NCBI GenBank assembly: GCA_022072405.1
Contig: JAJVHX010000001.1
Span: 62,001 to 126,000, forward strand
Source of the DNA: Phycisphaerae bacterium
GTDB taxonomy: Bacteria > Planctomycetota > Phycisphaerae > UBA1845 > CAIVHJ01
DNA length: 64,000 nt
Direction: 5' to 3'
Shown: piece after piece, positions 59,440 through 64,000 of the stretch
Layout: each line of letters begins with the position of its first letter
Numbering within the stretch: the first letter of the stretch is position 1
Made by a program: the position numbers and the translations under genes
Notes under the pieces: generated by a model
Database searches by the model: none
Told to the model about the DNA's origin: nothing
The model's input: only the letters and a program-made list of their open reading frames with translations

Positions 59440-61755
59440 TTGTCTAATTGCAGTGCGAGAAGTGTACTGGTTATTTTTCTGGGATATGGGTTCAGTCTTT
59501 GTATGGGGTGCAGCCAGGAATCAACACAAAGCAATTCAGCGCCTGCTCTGGAGCAATCGGAGTCAGAGATGGAGGCGATCAATCCCGTCAGTGATGACAT
59601 CATCACATTTCCGGACAGTAACACCAATCCTGAGCAGATTGATAATGAAGCTCCGGTGGCTATCATTCCGAACCAGCCACCCACCGCACAGGCAGGTGAT
59701 GATCTCCAGGTTACGGAAGGCGAGCTGGTGATACTGGATGGAACGACCAGTAGTGATCCGGAAGGTGGGGAGCTGCAATATCATTGGCAACAATCGGCAG
59801 GGACGACAGTAGAACTTGACGACACCACAACGGCACAGTGCAGTTTTGATGCCCCGGAGATCAGTCAGCCGGAGCAGCTTCGATTTCTACTGGTGGTCAT
59901 AGATGCCAAATCGGCAACGTCCAGTGATGAGGTCGTGATTCAGGTTGTACCACTGGTGAGTGAAGATCAGGATGGTGTTGACACTGAAATAGTCGAAGGC
60001 CCTGATCCGGTGCAACCACCGGATATACTCAATAGCAACGATAATCAATCGAACGGACCACCCACCAACGATAATTCTGCCCCGATGACTGGGGGCGGAA
60101 CGACGCCACCCGCCAGCGGAGGAGGCTCCATTCCTGCAGCGGGCGGCGGGCAGCAGCCACCCCAGCCGGAGTGTACACTGGCGGCGGATTGTGACGACGG
60201 GGTGTTCTGCAATGGTGTCGAGGATTGCGTCGATGTGCGTTGTGTCGCGGGTGAATTGCCCTGCCCTGCAGAGGAGAGCTGCGAGGAAGCTGATGAGCAA
60301 TGTGTGGCACCCGACAGCTCACTGAGTGTAACGCAATATGGTATTACCTGGACGTTTGATCAGCCGTATCAGGTGGGGCAGTTTGTAAATGGCGACTGGT
60401 GGGTGATACCCAACCATACCGTTGAAGCGGTGCTGGTGGTCAGTGTTTCTCCCGCCCCTGCAGGTGCGGGAACCGAACGGCGGAATGGCTCCATGATTAA
60501 TCCACTACCAGGCGGGTCGAACTATCAAGCATTCGATGGGCGGGGGTATGGTTACAACGAGTCGTTGGGGGTGAATTACCCGGTAAATTTATTACCGGAG
60601 AGTTCATTGGTTTCTACCATCAGTCTGGTGACGGCGGCAGGGGATGCGTCAAAAATACAAACCGCGGCAGTGCTGACTTGCCTGGCAGCGGCACCGGCGG
60701 CGGAGTCCTTCAGGCCGGCCTACACGGGTTCAATCAAGTCACTTTATTCTGCGGCCGGGCTGCGGATGGATTTATTACCCGAACTCGATCCGGTTCCGAG
60801 TACCCCGAGCATCGCCACGGTACTCCCGCATTTCCGGGGGGTTTGGCTGGATCATTGCAGCAGCTGGTCGGGCAAGACGATGTTTCCGGTTGACCACATG
60901 TCGGGATATGGACGCGAGATTGTGGTTGATGTCAGCACGGCGGCAGGTTTGTTGATGCTTAACAGCAGCGTGGTGGGTGATAAGAGTGAATTGACCATCG
61001 GTGTGGTGCAGAATGGCATTGACCATTTCGGTATCTTACAGAATGGTGGAGCCTGGTATGCGGACGGCGGCCACATGTCCGGTCGAAAATTTCCCATTCT
61101 TTTTGCCGGACTGATGCTGAATGACGCCTCGATGTTGGCGATCGGGAGTAATTATACGCCGGATCACTTTGGCGAAGATGGGCAGACGTGGTATGTGGGC
61201 GTCAACGATATCGGTCGGGTGCTGAACTGTATGAGCAGTGGTACGGCTCAGGCCGGCAACCCGACCTCGATCACGCTTGCGGCGAATGGACACACCAGCG
61301 AATCCTATGTTAAAGGAAACTGGATTTATTTGACGGCCGGGCCTGGAACTGGAGAGATGCGCTGGGTGAACAACTATAACACAACCACCAAAGTGGCGAC
61401 GGTGATAATTCCCTGGACGGTGGCTCCGACCGCCGCGACGCAATATCAACTCCTCGGTTATCAGAATGAACAGAACGGACTTGCAGAGTGGGGGATTCGC
61501 CACTGGACGATTCCACAGATGGATAATCCGTCGTGGTATGCCAGCTATCGGCAATGTTGTACGGCATTGGCCTGGAACGGCGAACTGCTGGCGGCCAGGG
61601 CGTTGGGATTGATGCCGGCCTGGAATCATCCAGCGGTATTTGATTATATGGATCGCTATATGGAGGAAACCGCAGCGGATGGTTTATATCCCGGCTGGCG
61701 TTCCTGGACGGTATTTCTCGAAGAAATGTGGGATACCTATCGCGCCGATTATTGA
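59440..61755 (+). CDS. PKD-like, Cys-rich lipoprotein of unknown function
   Basis: A 771-residue protein starting with TTG at 59440; a TGA lies two codons before, so no earlier start is possible. A signal peptide ends at the lipobox MGC, Cys24. Residues about 90-170 are a PKD/K319L-type beta-sandwich (PTAQAGDDLQVTEGELVILD, TSSDPEGGELQYHWQQS). A Pro/Gly-rich linker (GGGTTPPASGGGSIP) leads to a Cys-rich unit of about 40 residues with eight or more Cys (CTLAADCDDGVFCNG, CVDVRCVAGELPC). From about 285 to the end is a large domain without recognised family (VTQYGITWTFDQPYQVG). It stands against the direction of the surrounding ribosomal genes and ends two bases before ffh. Confidence 0.7.
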   Translation: MSNCSARSVLVIFLGYGFSLCMGCSQESTQSNSAPALEQSESEMEAINPVSDDIITFPDSNTNPEQIDNEAPVAIIPNQPPTAQAGDDLQVTEGELVILDGTTSSDPEGGELQYHWQQSAGTTVELDDTTTAQCSFDAPEISQPEQLRFLLVVIDAKSATSSDEVVIQVVPLVSEDQDGVDTEIVEGPDPVQPPDILNSNDNQSNGPPTNDNSAPMTGGGTTPPASGGGSIPAAGGGQQPPQPECTLAADCDDGVFCNGVEDCVDVRCVAGELPCPAEESCEEADEQCVAPDSSLSVTQYGITWTFDQPYQVGQFVNGDWWVIPNHTVEAVLVVSVSPAPAGAGTERRNGSMINPLPGGSNYQAFDGRGYGYNESLGVNYPVNLLPESSLVSTISLVTAAGDASKIQTAAVLTCLAAAPAAESFRPAYTGSIKSLYSAAGLRMDLLPELDPVPSTPSIATVLPHFRGVWLDHCSSWSGKTMFPVDHMSGYGREIVVDVSTAAGLLMLNSSVVGDKSELTIGVVQNGIDHFGILQNGGAWYADGGHMSGRKFPILFAGLMLNDASMLAIGSNYTPDHFGEDGQTWYVGVNDIGRVLNCMSSGTAQAGNPTSITLAANGHTSESYVKGNWIYLTAGPGTGEMRWVNNYNTTTKVATVIIPWTVAPTAATQYQLLGYQNEQNGLAEWGIRHWTIPQMDNPSWYASYRQCCTALAWNGELLAARALGLMPAWNHPAVFDYMDRYMEETAADGLYPGWRSWTVFLEEMWDTYRADY

Positions 61756-61757
61756 TA

Positions 61758-63197
61758 TTAACGGCGATGCTTTTTGCGTTCTTTGCGTTTGTCCTTGGAA
61801 GAGACGCGGCGGGCGGGGGCAGAGGTGCTCCCTTTCATCTTGCGGAGATTCATCTGGCCGCTGGCGGCGGCTTGGCCCAGCTGTGAGAGGGCCTTCATGC
61901 GATTCATCATGCTCAGGCCGGACATGGACTTCATCATGTCGCGCATCTGGGTGAACTGTTTGACCAGTCCGCTGACCTCCTGTGGATCAACACCGGCGCC
62001 GCGCGCGATGCGCCGTCGGCGGGAGCTGTCAATCAGGTCCGGGTCGTGACGTTCCTTGCGGGTCATGGAGAGAATGATCGCTTCCATGCGTTTGATTTCG
62101 TTCTCGTCGATCTCCATGTCAGCCAGTCCGCCCATGCCGGGGATCATTTTCATCAGGCTCTTGATCGAGCCCATTTTCTGCACTTTGCGGAACTGGTCGA
62201 GAAAATCCTCCATGGTGAGGGCGCCCTTGGCCATCTTCTTCTGCAGTTTGGCGGCTTCATCCTGATCAAACTGCTGCTGGGCCTGTTCGACGAGGGTCAG
62301 CACGTCACCCATGCCGAGAATCCGGCTGGCGATGCGGTCAGGATGGAAGGGTTCGAGGTTGTCGATTTTTTCGCCGATACCGATGAACTTGATCGGCTTG
62401 CCGGTGATGGTTTTGACGGTCAGCGCCGCACCGCCGCGTGTGTCGGAATCAAATTTCGTCAGGATCACGCCATCGAGTTCCAGTCGCGTGTTGAAGGATT
62501 TGGCCGTGTTGACGGCATCCTGGCCGGTCATGGCATCGATCACCAGATAGATCTGGTGCGGCTGGGTGACGTCGGCGACCTTGGCGACCTCCGCCATCAT
62601 TTCTTCATCGATGGCGAGTCGGCCGGCAGTGTCGAGGATGACCACGTCGCGATCCATGCGCCGGGCCTGCGAGATGCTGTTGCGGCAGACTTTGACAGCA
62701 TCCTGATGGCCTCGCTCGGTATAAACCGGGATGCTGAGCTGTTTACCGAGCACTTCCAACTGATCGATAGCTGCGGGGCGTTTGAGGTCGGCAGCGACCA
62801 GCATGGGTCGTTTGCCTTTGGAGATAATATGTTTGGCCAGTTTGGCACAGGTGGTGGTTTTACCTGATCCCTGTAACCCGGCGAGCATGAGGATGGTCGG
62901 ACCGGGTGAGACAAAGGGAATGCGCGGATCGACCGGACCCATCAGGGCCACCAGTTCGTCGTGCACCACTTTGACCATCACTTGTTCGGGTTTGAGAGTA
63001 TTGAGGATTTCCTGGCCGATGGCCTTGGTGCCGACCTGGTCGCAGAAATTCCTGGCGACTTCGACGCTGACATCCGCTTCCAGCAGGGCGGTGCGGATAT
63101 CGCGCAGGGCTTCGGTCACGTGCTCTTCAGTCAACCGTCCGCGACCCCGCAGGTTGCGAAAGACATTACCCAGCTTGTCGGCCAGTTGATCAAACAT
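61758..63197 (-). CDS. ffh: Signal recognition particle GTPase Ffh
   Basis: A 479-residue Ffh, the SRP54 subunit that directs membrane and secreted proteins to the membrane. ATG 63197 begins MFDQLADKLGNVFRNLRGRG. The GTPase domain has LAGLQGSGKTTTCAKLA, DTAGRLAIDEEMM, and GVILTKFDSDTRGGAAL. The M domain has the family's finger-loop and SRP RNA-binding stretch SSRRRRIARGAGV. Length is normal with a basic C-terminal tail. It is normally linked to rpsP; here the plus-strand lipoprotein gene lies between. A MITE-like element lies just upstream. Confidence 0.96.
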   Translation of the reverse strand: MFDQLADKLGNVFRNLRGRGRLTEEHVTEALRDIRTALLEADVSVEVARNFCDQVGTKAIGQEILNTLKPEQVMVKVVHDELVALMGPVDPRIPFVSPGPTILMLAGLQGSGKTTTCAKLAKHIISKGKRPMLVAADLKRPAAIDQLEVLGKQLSIPVYTERGHQDAVKVCRNSISQARRMDRDVVILDTAGRLAIDEEMMAEVAKVADVTQPHQIYLVIDAMTGQDAVNTAKSFNTRLELDGVILTKFDSDTRGGAALTVKTITGKPIKFIGIGEKIDNLEPFHPDRIASRILGMGDVLTLVEQAQQQFDQDEAAKLQKKMAKGALTMEDFLDQFRKVQKMGSIKSLMKMIPGMGGLADMEIDENEIKRMEAIILSMTRKERHDPDLIDSSRRRRIARGAGVDPQEVSGLVKQFTQMRDMMKSMSGLSMMNRMKALSQLGQAAASGQMNLRKMKGSTSAPARRVSSKDKRKERKKHRR

Positions 63198-63250
63198 TCC
63201 GTCATTATATCCAGGAACAGGGAGAGTTGTTAATATCCCTCCACGGAAAG

Positions 63251-63337
63251 GTACTGGTAAAGTTTGAATCTTATTCAATCACCAAACCATGAAGACCGCT
63301 CCCTGACGGTCGCGGCTCGGTGAAACTTTACCAATAC
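63251..63337. mobile_element. 87-bp MITE-like element with 10-bp flanking direct repeats
   Basis: The ends GTACTGGTAAAGTTT and its inverted GTATTGGTAAAGTTT form 15-bp terminal inverted repeats with one mismatch. The element is flanked exactly by CCACGGAAAG on both sides (63241-63250 and 63338-63347), as a target duplication would look. Its core is a GCTCCCTGACGGTCGCGG palindrome-like repeat also seen at 7092. It has no open frame. Confidence 0.7.
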
Positions 63338-63372
63338 CCACGGAAAGAGACTTCTTCCAGCCAGGTCGAACC

Positions 63373-64000
63373 ATGAGCCGACGTCTCCTTTTTTTATATC
63401 TGCTGCTGCTGATGATGGTCCTGATTCTGGTCGGGCGGGGTGTCGAGGACAGCGACGTTCACTGGCAGATTCGTACCGGACAGCTGATGTTGCAGGAAGG
63501 GCGGCTCGTCGAGACGGAGCGTTTTACCTTTACTCATTCCGGGCAGGAGGTGCCGACGTTCGGCTGGCTGCTGCAACTTGTTTATGCCGTGCTGTATCAA
63601 TGGGGCGGCTGGTGGTTGCTGCATAGTGCGGGGGCGCTGCTGTTCGCCGGGGCGCTGGTTCTGGTGGCGTGGACCGCGATGCGGCGAGGCGATCAGGAAG
63701 GTCAGACGCCCAGTCTATTAAGCGTGGGGATCGCTTTGCAACTCTGTTTTTTTGCCGCGATGTCCACCGACAGTCTTCGGCCTCAAAGCGTCGCCCTGGC
63801 CTGCTGGGCAGTGAGCAATTATTTAATACAGCAAAGTCGTTCCTGGTGGCGGACGGCGGTACTGCTGATACCTTGCGGACTGGTGTGGCAGAATAGTCAT
63901 CCATCAATTGTTCTGGGAGTGGCGTGGGTCGGGCTGTTGGCGGTGGGGCAATGGGTGGATCGGCGCGACCATCGATGGTTATTTCGACAATTGGGCTGGG
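63373..64000 (+). CDS. Polytopic membrane protein, glycosyltransferase-like, incomplete
   Basis: The gene starts at ATG 63373 and runs past the end of the window, so at least 209 residues are seen. The first helix is RLLFLYLLLLMMVLILVG. Right after it is a motif EDSDVHWQIRTGQLMLQEGR then ETERFTFTHSGQEVPTFGWL, like the D.HW..RTG......G......D.FSFT..G.....WL pattern near the start of large GT39/PMT-like membrane proteins of planctomycetes. Several more helices follow (about 85-105, 125-140, 180-195). It probably has transferase activity on lipid-linked sugars, but only the start is here. Confidence 0.65.
   Translation, partial: MSRRLLFLYLLLLMMVLILVGRGVEDSDVHWQIRTGQLMLQEGRLVETERFTFTHSGQEVPTFGWLLQLVYAVLYQWGGWWLLHSAGALLFAGALVLVAWTAMRRGDQEGQTPSLLSVGIALQLCFFAAMSTDSLRPQSVALACWAVSNYLIQQSRSWWRTAVLLIPCGLVWQNSHPSIVLGVAWVGLLAVGQWVDRRDHRWLFRQLGW

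Noticed and set aside
1-64000. CRISPR arrays, tRNA or rRNA genes
   Set aside because: No regularly spaced direct repeats and no cloverleaf or rRNA-like sequences were seen by eye in the gaps; this should be confirmed by a dedicated search.

Overview
The window looks like a piece of chromosome from a member of the Planctomycetota, probably close to Phycisphaerae. This is inferred, not proven. The signs are two prepilin genes with the H-X9-DG type ending, two ECF sigma factor and anti-sigma gene pairs, many secreted or lipid-anchored proteins of no known family, FG-GAP and PKD-like surface lipoproteins, and an intergenic space full of small palindromes. No rRNA, tRNA, CRISPR array or intact transposase was recognised.

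Layout. 1-1.5 kb: a short gene with a RiPP-type leader, an IS630 transposase wreck and a small DUF2892 membrane protein. 1.5-7 kb: otsA plus a trehalose-phosphatase/GH15 fusion, a CIA30 protein and folD. 7-13 kb: two unknown proteins and metH. 13-18 kb: M48 protease, sensor kinase, zinc-ribbon protein and deoC. 18-22.4 kb: ECF sigma/anti-sigma/secreted coiled-coil operon, then three small or lipid-anchored proteins. 22.6-23.7 kb: NikR-like regulator and a second RiPP-type leader gene. 24-28.5 kb: NtrC-like regulator, cold-shock protein, pnp and rpsO. 28.9-36.9 kb: TadG/vWA protein, response regulator, murI, HEAT lipoprotein, PDZ hydrolase, PH-domain protein, an acidic/basic protein pair and a VanZ-like protein. 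37-46.7 kb: ParA, two prepilins, rsmE, an AI-2E family permease and a 1109-residue FG-GAP lipoprotein. 46.8-51.4 kb: polyprenyl synthase, a small membrane protein, a TauE permease, and an ECF sigma factor with an anti-sigma/pseudopilin hybrid. 51.6-56.5 kb: nitrite and nitrogen-stress island. 56.4-63.2 kb: tatD, yraN, rplS, trmD, rpsP, a large lipoprotein on the other strand, and ffh. The window ends inside a polytopic membrane protein.

The clearest functional unit is 51.6-56.5 kb. A Crp/Fnr regulator is divergent from an iron-sulfur protein, hybrid cluster protein hcp, and the cytochrome c nitrite reductase pair nrfH-nrfA. A perfect TTGAT-N4-ATCAA box lies between the divergent genes. This fits nitrite ammonification with NO or hydroxylamine detoxification under a DNR/HcpR/FNR-type switch.

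The most unusual material is: (1) two unlinked small genes sharing a leader of the KETLRTL...LNxVQG type, which resembles RiPP/lanthipeptide precursors, with no modification enzymes nearby; (2) two kinds of MITE-like elements, one 87 bp long with near-perfect terminal repeats and exact 10-bp flanking repeats, the other flanked by TA and possibly related to IS630; (3) seven copies of a GC-rich palindrome, mostly between convergent genes; (4) a strongly paired leader ahead of the FG-GAP lipoprotein; (5) an anti-sigma-like protein carrying a pseudopilin-type segment; (6) an NtrC-like regulator whose phospho-acceptor Asp is Glu; (7) a NikR-like protein without nickel ligands; (8) an NrfA whose first haem motif is CXXCH rather than CXXCK.
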